A DNA stretch of 64,000 bases from Candidatus Thorarchaeota archaeon MP8T_1 (GTDB lineage Archaea > Asgardarchaeota > Thorarchaeia > Thorarchaeales > Thorarchaeaceae), in NCBI GenBank assembly GCA_002825465.1, contig PJER01000008.1:1-64000 (forward strand). Direction: 5' to 3'. The notes below the pieces were generated by a model that made no database searches, was not told where the DNA came from, and saw nothing but the letters and a program-made list of their open reading frames with translations. Below are positions 17,330-25,899 of this stretch, piece by piece. The number at the start of each line of letters is the position of its first letter. Position 1 is the first letter of the stretch. The position numbers were made by a program, and so were the translations under genes.

Positions 17330-18205
17330 TTAGATCAACCCCGGTATACTTGTGATGGCATAATAGTCGAAGACAGGACCATCCTTGCAAGCATATTTGA
17401 AACTCGTTGCAGTACCAATATTGCAATGACCACACTTTCCAACTCCACATTTCATCCTGCGTTCAAGTGTGACAAAGATGTAACGAGGATCATATCCTCT
17501 CGCGATGAGTTCCTCAAACATACCCTTGTACATTACAGGAGGACCACACATTGCTACAGCGCAGTTGTCAGGATTTACATTGACTTTATCAAAATGAGTC
17601 GTTGCGCGACCATGAAGTCCTGGAAAATCGGGGTCTCGTGTTGCTGTCTGGACAATTGAGATATTCTCAGCAATAGCGATATCTTTCATAGCTTCGAGTT
17701 CCTTCTGAAACAGAAGCTCATTCCCATATTTCGCACTGTTAATGATAGTAATATTCCCAAATAACCAGCGATTATCAATAGCATAGAGGAATACAGAACG
17801 AAGTGGAGCCATTCCCAGGCCAGCTGCAACTAGCAAGAGGTCGCGATTGTAGAATTGATCCATTGGAAAACCATTCCCATAGGGACCTCGAATTCCAACA
17901 AGAGCGCCAGGTTCTAATTTGTGAATTTGTGAAGTGACACGACCTGCGTTTCTGATACATAACTCAAAGAAACCCATCCTTCGAGCAGATGAGCAGATTG
18001 AGATTGGAACCTCACCTAATCCAAGAATTGATACCTCGACAAATTGACCTGGTTTGAATCTCCAGTTCATAGCAATATCTGGGTCTTCGAACCTAAACAG
18101 GAATAGCTTGTCATGCTCTGAAAGTTCATACTTTCTTAACAGACGACACTTTGCAGTGTCATAGATATTCTCCTTTCCTTCATCCCTCACTTCAGTCTGG
18201 GTCAT
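17330..18205 (-). CDS. hydG: Group 3b hydrogenase gamma subunit (FAD/NAD(P)H oxidoreductase)
   Basis: The 291-residue protein is the ferredoxin-NADP reductase-like diaphorase subunit. The FAD part includes RFKPGQFVEVSILGLGEVPI and SICSSARRMGFFELCIRNAG. The nucleotide part includes LLVAAGLGMAPLRSVFLY and AMCGPPVMYKGM. The C-terminal cysteines (MKCGVGKCGHCNIG and ACKDGP) bind an FeS cluster. It passes electrons between NAD(P)H and the FeS chain. It starts 2 bases after hydB and ends 1 base before hydD. Confidence 0.92.
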   Translation of the reverse strand: MTQTEVRDEGKENIYDTAKCRLLRKYELSEHDKLFLFRFEDPDIAMNWRFKPGQFVEVSILGLGEVPISICSSARRMGFFELCIRNAGRVTSQIHKLEPGALVGIRGPYGNGFPMDQFYNRDLLLVAAGLGMAPLRSVFLYAIDNRWLFGNITIINSAKYGNELLFQKELEAMKDIAIAENISIVQTATRDPDFPGLHGRATTHFDKVNVNPDNCAVAMCGPPVMYKGMFEELIARGYDPRYIFVTLERRMKCGVGKCGHCNIGTATSFKYACKDGPVFDYYAITSIPGLI

Positions 18206-18207
18206 TC

Positions 18208-19239
18208 TTATGGACCTCCCTGATAGCCTGCAATCTCCATGAGATTTCTTTTGAACTGAATATCAGCTGGACAGAAGTACGTGCATCGACCGCAGCCAAC
18301 ACAGAATGATGTGGTTGTTGCTGAACAATAGGAGTTCTTGCATTGGTATCGATTATGGAATCGATCCTGTTTTGTGGGTCGGAAGTTCCAATTCCCTGCG
18401 ACTAGACCATGGGAACGAAATTGACACGAGTCCCAAAAACGGATTCGCTCACCAGTTCTACCATCGATACTAGGAATATCCTGAACATCATAACATTTGC
18501 AGGAAGGACATGTAAGAGTGCAGTTTCCGCATCCCAGGCATTTCTCACTCTCACGAATATACATTGGATGATTCAAACGCAGTTCCATGAAATACCTCAG
18601 ATTATCCCAATTTCCCTGAGTTGTAAACATCGAGGTTCGTTTCTCTTCAAACTTTGCCATATTTTCAGTATCTTCTGGACAGACCTCCTCAAAGAGTGTT
18701 CCTTCATATGGATCGACTAATTTGTGGCCTACGATAGTACCAACTCGAACAAGAAATCCATCTGGAAGTTCATGGAAGAATAGATCGAATCCTGCATCTA
18801 CATACTCTACACGACGTACATTACAGAAGCAATACTCATCAGGGAGACATGAAAGGCCAATGACAATTCCATTCTCTCGTCGTACTTTGTAGTAAGGGTC
18901 AGGATGTTCATCCAAAAATTTAGAGTCCATTGTCCTTAATGCAACAATATCACATGAATGAATTCCAAATAGGATTTGCTTCTTTTTGGATGGAGTGTTC
19001 TCATATAGTTCGACCTTACGAGTATCAAAAGTAAACAATACTTCTCTTTCAGGATAGAAGAATCTTCGTGGAGGACGGATAGTTCGATGATATTCGAACT
19101 CTACATCCTTTACATCATCAATCTCACAAAAATCATAGAACTTCTCCGATATCTTTTGAGGAGCGTAAACAGTTCCAATCTTCTTTAATCTCTCCAAAAA
19201 CTCGTAGGTGTTTTGCTTGGATATCTTCACATACCTCAA
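18208..19239 (-). CDS. hydB: Group 3b hydrogenase beta subunit (4Fe-4S ferredoxin)
   Basis: The 343-residue protein resembles the A subunit of anaerobic sulfite reductase and HydB of sulfhydrogenases. It has two ferredoxin-type clusters in the C-terminal half (CLGCGNCTLTCPSCKC and CVGCGRCTYFCPAD). A preceding domain has its own Cys residues (CLPDEYCFCNV) and a conserved LFGIHSCDIVALRTMDSKF segment. It is the first gene of hydBGDA, the same order as in Pyrococcus. A TATA-like ATTTTATTAGC (minus strand, about 19298-19308) lies upstream. Confidence 0.92.
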   Translation of the reverse strand: MRYVKISKQNTYEFLERLKKIGTVYAPQKISEKFYDFCEIDDVKDVEFEYHRTIRPPRRFFYPEREVLFTFDTRKVELYENTPSKKKQILFGIHSCDIVALRTMDSKFLDEHPDPYYKVRRENGIVIGLSCLPDEYCFCNVRRVEYVDAGFDLFFHELPDGFLVRVGTIVGHKLVDPYEGTLFEEVCPEDTENMAKFEEKRTSMFTTQGNWDNLRYFMELRLNHPMYIRESEKCLGCGNCTLTCPSCKCYDVQDIPSIDGRTGERIRFWDSCQFRSHGLVAGNWNFRPTKQDRFHNRYQCKNSYCSATTTSFCVGCGRCTYFCPADIQFKRNLMEIAGYQGGP

Positions 19240-19416
19240 GAATGTCTACACCTCGTGCACGTTCTTAGGGACACACTATGACATTAGATAACGATTTGCT
19301 AATAAAATGACAGATGTGTACCTTAGAATCTTAACGTCATTAAGGTCACTACAGAAAGATTATATCGAGCCCACGAGAGATGCCGCTATTAGAACCTGAC
19401 ACCGGAGTTAATTCCA
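19240..19416. promoter_or_regulatory. Divergent control region of hydBGDA and hdrA
   Basis: This 177-base spacer drives the hydrogenase operon leftwards and the hdrA-like gene rightwards. A TATA-like element for the minus direction lies near 19298-19308 and one for the plus direction (GATTATATC) near 19351-19362. The segments ATGACATTA (19278-19286) and TAACGTCAT (19332-19340) form an inverted repeat with one mismatch. That repeat could be a shared operator; this is inference. Confidence 0.45.
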
Positions 19417-22400
19417 ATGGTCAGCGAGGCAGCCAAACAAACAGACAAGAAAGCCAAACCCACTGATGTGCTGGTTATTGGTGGAGGAATGGCAGGCATC
19501 AATGCCGCACTGGGACTTGCTAATGGTGGGCATCATGCACACATGGTTGAGAAGACTGTGAATATTGGTGGTAATTATGTTGCCATCTATAAGATATTCC
19601 CAGCTCTAGAATGTTCAGCATGTGTTATGACACCATTGACATCCTTTGTAGGAAAGCACCAGAATATCACTATTCATGCGCTTTCAACTGTTGAAAAAGT
19701 AGAAGGTGAAGAGGGAGATTTCACCGTAACTGTTAGAAAGAAGGCTAGATATGTTGATGAAAACAAATGTACAGGATGTGGAATGTGTGTCAGGTCTTGT
19801 CCAGTAGAAGTTCCAAATGAATACGACCACGGATTGTCGCTCCGAAAAGCCATTTACTTCAACTTCGCACAACAGATTCCACTAGTCGCTACACTAGATC
19901 GGGATTCTTGTATTGGGTGCGGGACATGCGCTGCAATTTGTCCGCAACAGTGTATAGACTACACTGATGAAGACAAAGTGTTCGACCTCAATGTTGGCTC
20001 AATTATTGTTGCCACAGGATTTGAAGAATACAAACCAATTGACTATGGAGAATACGGTTATGGTGTCTTTCCAAATGTATTGACCTCTCTGGAATACGAT
20101 AGACAATCGCATCCCACAGGACCAACAGATTCACACATGGTAAGACCCTCTGATGGAAGAGAACCGAGTAAGGTCCTCTTTGTCAATTGCGTTGGAAGTC
20201 GTGATGTAAGAGAAAATATCAGCGGGTATAGTAACCATTGCAATAGGGTCTGTTGCTCATTTGGTGTGAAATTAGCACAGGTAACAAGAATGCACTATCC
20301 TGCAGATCACTGTGAAATTATCTATACCTACATGGATATGCGAACAGCTGGTAAAGCACTCGAGGAATTCCTCTGGGACACTGAGAAAAATAAGGATATC
20401 AAATTCATTCGTGGTCGGGTCTCGGAGATTCAGGAGGATCCTGATACTCACGATTTATTTGTCAAGATGGAAGATACCGAGAATGGTGAGATTATCGAGA
20501 TTGATAAAATTTCAATGGTCGTCTTAAATTCAAGTTTCAGACCAAGTAAAGACTTGGAAGAATTAGCAAAGACTTTGGACATTGAGATTGACGAGAATGG
20601 GTGGGTTAAGGAAGCAAATGCAAACACACGCGCATTAGAAACTAACCGTTCAGGAGTCTTTGTAGCAGGTTGTGCTCATGGTCCTCGTGATGGTACAGAC
20701 TCTGTGAATGAAGGAAAAGGAGCGGCTATTGCAGCTCATTCTATACTTCCAATCCCAACACCCGAGGCACCGCCTGAGATTCCACCTGCTGAAATGGGTG
20801 ATGCACCGCGTGTTGGAGTCTTCATTTGTCATTGTGGAGGAATCATATCTAACGAGATTGATACAGCAGCCCTTGCAGAATGGGCAAAGAGCATTCCCAA
20901 TGTTGCATTTTCTACGGATTATATCTTCATGTGCTCAGACCCAGGACAAGAATATGTCACAAATGCAATAAAGGAACATAAACTGAACCGTATTGTTGTA
21001 GGATCATGTTCACCTCTCCAGCATGAAACAACATTTAGAAACGCGATGGAGGCAGCAGGTCTCTCAGGTTATTATTTAGTAGGTCCCGTGGGACTTAGAG
21101 AACATCTTGCATTAGTGCACACGCAGGTACCTCCTGAAGTACGACAAGAGAAAGCTCAAGATATGATCCGTAGCGGAATAGCTAAAGCAATCAAGAATGA
21201 AGAGGTCCCGCAGAAGGTTGTAGAAGTCACCAGAACAACGATGGTCGTGGGTGGTGGAGTTTCTGGAATGACTGCAGCACTTGACATCGCAAAGAAAGGG
21301 TTTGACGTTATACTTATAGAGAAACAGGACAGGCTAGGTGGAAGACTCAACGAATTATTCAATGTCTTTCCGAAGATGAATTCTGCTCAGGAAATTGCAG
21401 ATGACCTAGTGAGTCGTGTAAAGAAAGAGAAACGAATCAAAGTACTTCTCAATACTCGACTCGTTGGGCGTGATGGAACATACGGAAATTATGATATGGA
21501 AGTCGAAGATGTTAATTCAGGAGAGAGAACTGTTCATCGAGTAGGTACAATGGTTCTTACTTTGGGATTGGATACCTATGACCCGAAAGAGGGAGAATAT
21601 GGTTGGCAGAAAGTCCCCCAGGTCATTACGACTATGGATCTGGAGAGAAAGCTCCGAAATGGAGAACTGAAGAAAACTCCGAAGAATCCAGTTTTCATTC
21701 ATTGTGTAGGCTCAAGACAGAATCCTGGAGAGGGCAACAGATATTGCTCACGAGTCTGCTGCTCTGCAGTTATTTCTATTCAGAAAGAACTGAAGGAGAT
21801 ATTCCCAGATGTTAAGATCTTCTCAGCATTCAAAGAACATATTCGACCATTTGCAAATGGATTGGAAGAAATGTGGCGTGAGAATCGACAGAAAGGAACC
21901 GCCTATCTACGCTGGGAACGCGAGAAGCCAGTGGTAGTTGAATCCTCACTTGATGGAGAAGAAGCAATCGTTACAATCTATGATACACTATCACAAGAAA
22001 CCTTCAAGATTCACTCTGAGATGGTAGTTCTTGCAGTAGGACTGGAAGCTCCTCACGATGTTCATGATGTGACGAAGGCTCTTGGAATCAATAGAGGACA
22101 AGATGGATTTTTGGCTGAAATGCATATGAAATTCAGACCTGTTGAAACTACAGTACCAGGAATTTTCGTCGGATGCACATATGCCAAGAATATTTCGGAC
22201 TCAATTAATCAGGCTAGGGGAGCGGCTAACGAGGCATGCATTCCACTTAACCTTGGTACCGTAGAAATCGAGCTGCTCACTGCTGAGGTCAATCAAGACC
22301 TCTGCGTTGGTTGTGATCTGTGTCATTATTCAGAGATTTGTCCTTACGATGCTATTTCGATGATTGAAGTGGAACCTGGTGTCAAAAAGAGTGTGACTGA

Positions 22401-22521
22401 TGAGATGCGATGCGAAGGTTGTGGAGCATGTGCTGCGATTTGCCCTACTGGAGCAAGAGACCTCCGTTGGTGGCGTGAGGAAAGCATTCTTGATGAAGTA
22501 AAAGAAATGCTCAAGGAGTGA
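19417..22521 (+). CDS. hdrA: HdrA-like protein with two flavin modules and four ferredoxin-type cluster motifs
   Basis: The 1034-residue protein is an electron-bifurcation-type flavoprotein. Module 1 (about 15-455) has an FAD site IGGGMAGINAALG, the Cys pair of ECSACVMTP, and an inserted double ferredoxin (CTGCGMCVRSCP at 118-129 and CIGCGTCAAICP at 165-176). The N-terminal domain usual for HdrA then appears in the middle (about 464-600, GVFICHCGGIISNEID and GSCSPLQHETTF). Module 2 (about 608-950) has a second FAD site VGGGVSGMTAALD and no inserted ferredoxin. Two C-terminal clusters follow (about 961 and 997). Both modules keep a CVGSR...C..VCC segment. Ordinary HdrA is about 650 residues with one FAD module. 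It is divergent from hydBGDA. Confidence 0.9.
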   Translation: MVSEAAKQTDKKAKPTDVLVIGGGMAGINAALGLANGGHHAHMVEKTVNIGGNYVAIYKIFPALECSACVMTPLTSFVGKHQNITIHALSTVEKVEGEEGDFTVTVRKKARYVDENKCTGCGMCVRSCPVEVPNEYDHGLSLRKAIYFNFAQQIPLVATLDRDSCIGCGTCAAICPQQCIDYTDEDKVFDLNVGSIIVATGFEEYKPIDYGEYGYGVFPNVLTSLEYDRQSHPTGPTDSHMVRPSDGREPSKVLFVNCVGSRDVRENISGYSNHCNRVCCSFGVKLAQVTRMHYPADHCEIIYTYMDMRTAGKALEEFLWDTEKNKDIKFIRGRVSEIQEDPDTHDLFVKMEDTENGEIIEIDKISMVVLNSSFRPSKDLEELAKTLDIEIDENGWVKEANANTRALETNRSGVFVAGCAHGPRDGTDSVNEGKGAAIAAHSILPIPTPEAPPEIPPAEMGDAPRVGVFICHCGGIISNEIDTAALAEWAKSIPNVAFSTDYIFMCSDPGQEYVTNAIKEHKLNRIVVGSCSPLQHETTFRNAMEAAGLSGYYLVGPVGLREHLALVHTQVPPEVRQEKAQDMIRSGIAKAIKNEEVPQKVVEVTRTTMVVGGGVSGMTAALDIAKKGFDVILIEKQDRLGGRLNELFNVFPKMNSAQEIADDLVSRVKKEKRIKVLLNTRLVGRDGTYGNYDMEVEDVNSGERTVHRVGTMVLTLGLDTYDPKEGEYGWQKVPQVITTMDLERKLRNGELKKTPKNPVFIHCVGSRQNPGEGNRYCSRVCCSAVISIQKELKEIFPDVKIFSAFKEHIRPFANGLEEMWRENRQKGTAYLRWEREKPVVVESSLDGEEAIVTIYDTLSQETFKIHSEMVVLAVGLEAPHDVHDVTKALGINRGQDGFLAEMHMKFRPVETTVPGIFVGCTYAKNISDSINQARGAANEACIPLNLGTVEIELLTAEVNQDLCVGCDLCHYSEICPYDAISMIEVEPGVKKSVTDEMRCEGCGACAAICPTGARDLRWWREESILDEVKEMLKE

Positions 22522-22526
22522 AATCA

Positions 22527-23093
22527 TTGACAACTCTCTCTAATCTTCGTGATATTTGGATGGTACTCAATGACCTCATGGGAGACCTTGAGAAGAATGG
22601 TGTGGAACTATCTGATCTTGCCTATGCAGACTTACGAAATTCAAAGATGGTCATTGAATATCTCGATTCATTTGAAGGAGAGATACGAGCAAGTGATGGT
22701 GGAGACACTGAACTCAAACTAGATATCGAGCAGAAAGTGTTTGTCTTAAGAGATTCACTTCTCATTAGGGCTGAAGATAAACTGGGTAAAGATTATCGTA
22801 AGAAATGGGAGGTAACCTTCGATCAGGCTGCTGAAGGGAAACTTGGAAGAGAGACCGATGGCGCAAAGACACCAATCTCTGATATTCCACGAGATAAGGA
22901 CACTGCATATTTCAGAATAAGACTCCCTGATGAGATTCCAGTTGAGGTTGTATCTGAGCTTGCAGAGGATTGTCAAGTCAATGTATCATTAGATGGAGAA
23001 CGACATCTTCAAGTAAGTGGAAAGAGGGACTGTGTTCGGGATGCAATGAAGAGACTTGGGGAACTCTTCTATGGCGAAAGTAAACTGAAATGA
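22527..23093 (+). CDS. Conserved archaeal protein downstream of hdrA (possibly DUF2096)
   Basis: The protein has 188 residues from a TTG at 22527. AAGGAG (22513-22518) lies 8 bases before this codon, whereas the upstream GTG at 22518 overlaps the ribosome-binding site and the hdrA stop. The N-terminal half is helical (DIWMVLNDLMGDLEKNGVEL). The C-terminal half looks like a small alpha/beta domain (FRIRLPDEIPVEVVSELAED and VSLDGERHLQVSGKRD). The N-terminal pattern reminds me of DUF2096 of methanogens, but I cannot confirm that. Tight coupling to hdrA suggests a linked role. Confidence 0.6.
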   Translation: MTTLSNLRDIWMVLNDLMGDLEKNGVELSDLAYADLRNSKMVIEYLDSFEGEIRASDGGDTELKLDIEQKVFVLRDSLLIRAEDKLGKDYRKKWEVTFDQAAEGKLGRETDGAKTPISDIPRDKDTAYFRIRLPDEIPVEVVSELAEDCQVNVSLDGERHLQVSGKRDCVRDAMKRLGELFYGESKLK

Positions 23094-23149
23094 TTGGCGC
23101 CATTACATAGAAATTAACGATTTTTAATAGATGGACTTAATATTACACA

Positions 23150-23365
23150 GGTAACGTCCTAGAATTATGAAGGCCACCAGACTCTATACCCGAGTCCTGC
23201 TGGCGCGATCAAAAGACCGCCGGGAGATTGACGTCGTAGAAGATTTGAGTAAGATTAAGATTGAAAGATTTAGTACCCCTATCGAAATTAGCTAGAATCA
23301 TTCTGGTATCTCAAATCATCATCAGACACATGAGCATAAAATAAGGCCTATGGGGCCTTATTTGT
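23150..23365 (+). ncRNA. Candidate structured small RNA or 42-residue small-protein mRNA
   Basis: Two readings fit. First, an RNA: GCCACCAGACTC (from about 23172) can pair with GAGTCCTGCTGGC, forming an 11-pair stem with one mismatch and one bulge, and a nearby GGCG/CGCC pairing adds more structure. Second, a small protein: an ATG at 23167 opens a 42-codon frame ending at TAG 23293-23295 (MKATRLYTRVLLARSKDRRE at its start). This stretch is more G+C-rich than its surroundings. It has a promoter-like element upstream and its own terminator. It does not resemble tRNA, 5S, SRP or RNase P RNA to my eye. Confidence 0.4.
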
Positions 23366-23370
23366 TATTT
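23339..23370 (+). terminator. Strong hairpin terminator of the intergenic transcript
   Basis: Perfect 10-base arms AAATAAGGCC (23339-23348) and GGCCTTATTT (23354-23363) surround a 5-base loop and are followed by the T-rich GTTATTTTT. It ends a transcript that starts after the hdrA unit or within it. Confidence 0.75.
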
Positions 23371-23495
23371 TTGAAGTATTTTAAAAGATATTTTAAATGA
23401 AGAGGTTTAAAGAGTAGTCATTCAAGACTTTGATTTTTGTATTCCAAAATCGTCATTATAAATAGAAGACACGCAGGGATTGCTAGTGAATTATT

Positions 23496-24809
23496 ATGAA
23501 GAGGAAAAATATCTCTCTAGCTCTTCTATTTGCGTTAATGTTCTTACTAGTGGCATCATTCACACCAGCTCAAGCCTTCACCATTAGTGATGACGATGGT
23601 GGCGGCGATGACACTACAACTGAAACAGAAAACATGGAAGATCACATGAGTGACATGCAGGATAACATGGAAGATATGCATGATAACATGCACGAGATAG
23701 ATGAACATCGGGATATGGACGGAACGGTATGGATCCAGACCGATATCATGACAGTTACCCTCGACCCGAAAGTACCAATCTATCAATATTGGTACGCTGG
23801 GGATGAAAATGGCAGTCTAGCACGATTTATGGTTGGGTACATGATGATTGTGGAGTTTGAAGATGCTAATGCAGATGGTGTCTATCAACCTAATGAAACC
23901 CTATCTTTTGCGCCTCTAGATGCATTCGAATGGAGTCTTCAAACCGGCCAAGTCACAAATGAACTTGACCAGGTCACCGAACTCTTTGCATCTTACACAA
24001 AGGGCGGCTTAAGCTATGATTCAGAAGATGACTGGTATAAGAGTTGGATGCCAGAACTTGGAGAAGATGATAGCGGCGATGATTCTCTTGCTCTTGCCAG
24101 TGACCCTGAGGAAAATGACTTCGCAATGTATGCAGGAATGACCTTGAGATTCTATGGTCATCTCTATTCAGAGGATTATTTTGGCAACGTAACTGATGAT
24201 TTTGGGGTAGAATCAAACTACACCGTAGCAGGAGGAATGGAACTTAAAGTAGACATTGAGATAGGTAACTTCCCATTTCTATCAAACACCTCAAAAGTCA
24301 CTATTCTCAACTACCTGCGTGAAGATATCGCATCGAGTAGCGAGTACGAGCATTGCTTCAAGCTTCATGAAGATGATGGTGATTACGAGGTTGACTCAGA
24401 AGATATCTCCGACCATCATGGTATCATGTTTGATGATCATGATGAAAATCATGACGGATATGATGATGATGTTCAACAACTCTCCTTTGTTGATACTCTC
24501 ACTAATGAAACTAGGGGACTCTATACATGGTTGGATAAGGCTATCGTGACTGACCTTAATGGAACGGAAACAGCAGTTGATGTTGAAGCATCTTACTGGA
24601 CAGATGGAAAGGGTCTACTGCTCTTCCTAGCATATCCTAATTTCGATGGAGGGTCTATCTTACACGACCCTTCAATGCGATTGATTGATACGCAATCACC
24701 CATTGTTACACCATCTGGTGTATTGAATCTACCATTGGAAACTATCGGTTTGATTGGCATTGCTGCAGTGATAATTGTAGTAGCAGGACTAGTAATCAAA
24801 CGTCGTTAA
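23496..24809 (+). CDS. Membrane-anchored acidic surface protein with Met/His/Asp-rich segment
   Basis: The 437-residue protein has a signal sequence (about 1-27, ending at PAQA) and a C-terminal transmembrane helix followed by Lys-Arg-Arg (about 414-437), so it is probably anchored outside the cell. Residues about 46-75 repeat Met, His, Asp and Asn (ENMEDHMSDMQDNMEDMHDN and on), a composition often seen in copper- or other metal-binding segments. The rest is acidic, with another Asp/His-rich stretch near 300-325. I recognise no domain. It has its own promoter and terminator and lies between hdr genes. Confidence 0.7.
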   Translation: MKRKNISLALLFALMFLLVASFTPAQAFTISDDDGGGDDTTTETENMEDHMSDMQDNMEDMHDNMHEIDEHRDMDGTVWIQTDIMTVTLDPKVPIYQYWYAGDENGSLARFMVGYMMIVEFEDANADGVYQPNETLSFAPLDAFEWSLQTGQVTNELDQVTELFASYTKGGLSYDSEDDWYKSWMPELGEDDSGDDSLALASDPEENDFAMYAGMTLRFYGHLYSEDYFGNVTDDFGVESNYTVAGGMELKVDIEIGNFPFLSNTSKVTILNYLREDIASSSEYEHCFKLHEDDGDYEVDSEDISDHHGIMFDDHDENHDGYDDDVQQLSFVDTLTNETRGLYTWLDKAIVTDLNGTETAVDVEASYWTDGKGLLLFLAYPNFDGGSILHDPSMRLIDTQSPIVTPSGVLNLPLETIGLIGIAAVIIVVAGLVIKRR

Positions 24810-24810
24810 A

Positions 24811-24838
24811 AGAGGAAGCCTGCTTCCTCTTCTTTTTT
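24811..24838 (+). terminator. Hairpin terminator after the acidic surface protein gene
   Basis: Arms AGAGGAAGC (24811-24819) and GCTTCCTCT (24822-24830) are perfect with a minimal loop and are followed by TCTTTTTT. Confidence 0.75.
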
Positions 24839-24879
24839 CCACATAGATGGATTATTAATCATAGATGTGAACAATTGAG

Positions 24880-25899
24880 ATGGTCCAAATGTCAATCACG
24901 ACAAAACGCATTGCATTTGTTTCGATATTTCTCGTCTTGAGTTTGTTTACGATTGCAAATCCTATTGATGCTCAATCGGATGCACAAAGATTGTTGATGA
25001 CAAACATGAATATCCGTGCAGAATTGGGAATTGACTGTGACACAATTGTTATACTAAGTACAGAGTTCACGAATATTGGTACTGGAAACATTAATGCGTT
25101 TGATCTTCGAGTTGACGTACGAGGACTCCAAGTCAATTATGCGACTATAAATGGAACTTCTGTGGATACCTCTGTTAATTCAAAAGATAACTTCGTGATA
25201 GTGACAATTTTTCCTAATACTACTATTCCGACAGATGGATTCGGAATACTATTTCTAAACTTCACAACAATGTGTCTTCAAGAAAGGATTGGTTTGAATG
25301 CGGATAATTCGATGTACGACAGCCAGCTCATCTATTATATTCGTTCTTTGAACGAGATACAAAATCTGACTTTCTCAGCAGCACTCCCACAGCATTCAAT
25401 CATCAATCAGGATGCAGCTTCTCCACTTTATCCTAGCCCATCAGCTAACCATACTGATGGCAGTAGACCAATCTATGTATGGTCTCTTGATTCGCTACTA
25501 CCAGGACAAGAAGTTGTATATATTATAAAATACCAACTTCCTGCTGCACTCATTGATACTGACACTGAAATCATCAGCGAAAATCCCTTTTTCATAGGTA
25601 TTTTATCTGCAGTCTTGGCAGGTTTAGCTGTATTAGTGATAGAGAGAGTCCCAGCTTGGATAAGACGATTGAATTCAAGAGAACTCATTGTTAGTGGCAA
25701 GATATCAAGTCAAGAACAGGAAATTTTGGACCTCCTCAATACCCGTGGCGGTTCATGTCCGCAGAGAGATATCTCTGAGAAATTGGATATGTCTCAGTCA
25801 ATGACAAGTATGATGTTATCGTCACTTGAGGAGCGCGGTCTCATTAGGAGACTTCGAAGTGGTAGAGAGAATATTGTGCACATTATGGAAGTGGACTAG
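24880..25899 (+). CDS. Membrane-tethered winged-helix regulator with extracellular domain
   Basis: The 339-residue protein has a signal sequence (about 9-31), a beta-rich ectodomain with Asn-linked-type sites (about 32-235), one transmembrane helix (about 240-262), and a cytoplasmic winged helix at the C-terminus. The winged helix shows SSQEQEILDLLNTRGGSCPQ, then DISEKLDMSQSMTSMMLSSL and EERGLIRRLRSGRENIVHIM. This plan suggests a one-component sensor that reads an outside signal and acts on DNA directly. A leaderless start at 24880 or the ATG at 24889 is likely. It converges with hdrB1, overlapping the end by 4 bases. Confidence 0.78.
   Translation: MVQMSITTKRIAFVSIFLVLSLFTIANPIDAQSDAQRLLMTNMNIRAELGIDCDTIVILSTEFTNIGTGNINAFDLRVDVRGLQVNYATINGTSVDTSVNSKDNFVIVTIFPNTTIPTDGFGILFLNFTTMCLQERIGLNADNSMYDSQLIYYIRSLNEIQNLTFSAALPQHSIINQDAASPLYPSPSANHTDGSRPIYVWSLDSLLPGQEVVYIIKYQLPAALIDTDTEIISENPFFIGILSAVLAGLAVLVIERVPAWIRRLNSRELIVSGKISSQEQEILDLLNTRGGSCPQRDISEKLDMSQSMTSMMLSSLEERGLIRRLRSGRENIVHIMEVD

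Larger units (their letters stand above)
23094..23495 (+). promoter_or_regulatory. 400-base intergenic region between the hdrA unit and a surface-protein gene
   Basis: This is the only gap above 300 bases in the window. It holds a TATA-like ATTTTTAATAG near 23118-23128, a possible short transcript from about 23150 to a strong terminator at 23339-23370, and then AT-rich sequence with a second promoter (TTATAAATAG, about 23455-23465) for the next gene. The transcript candidate is described separately. Confidence 0.5.

Noticed and set aside
15176..19239. Possible Mvh-type (group 3c) hydrogenase linked to HdrA
   Set aside because: The beta and gamma subunits (sulfite reductase A-like FeS protein and FAD/NAD(P)H reductase) in hydBGDA order identify group 3b; no mvhD-type gene is present in the operon.
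24400..24480. ATGATGATG-like simple repeat that looked like a microsatellite
   Set aside because: It lies inside the acidic surface protein gene and simply encodes Asp, His and Glu runs in the correct frame.
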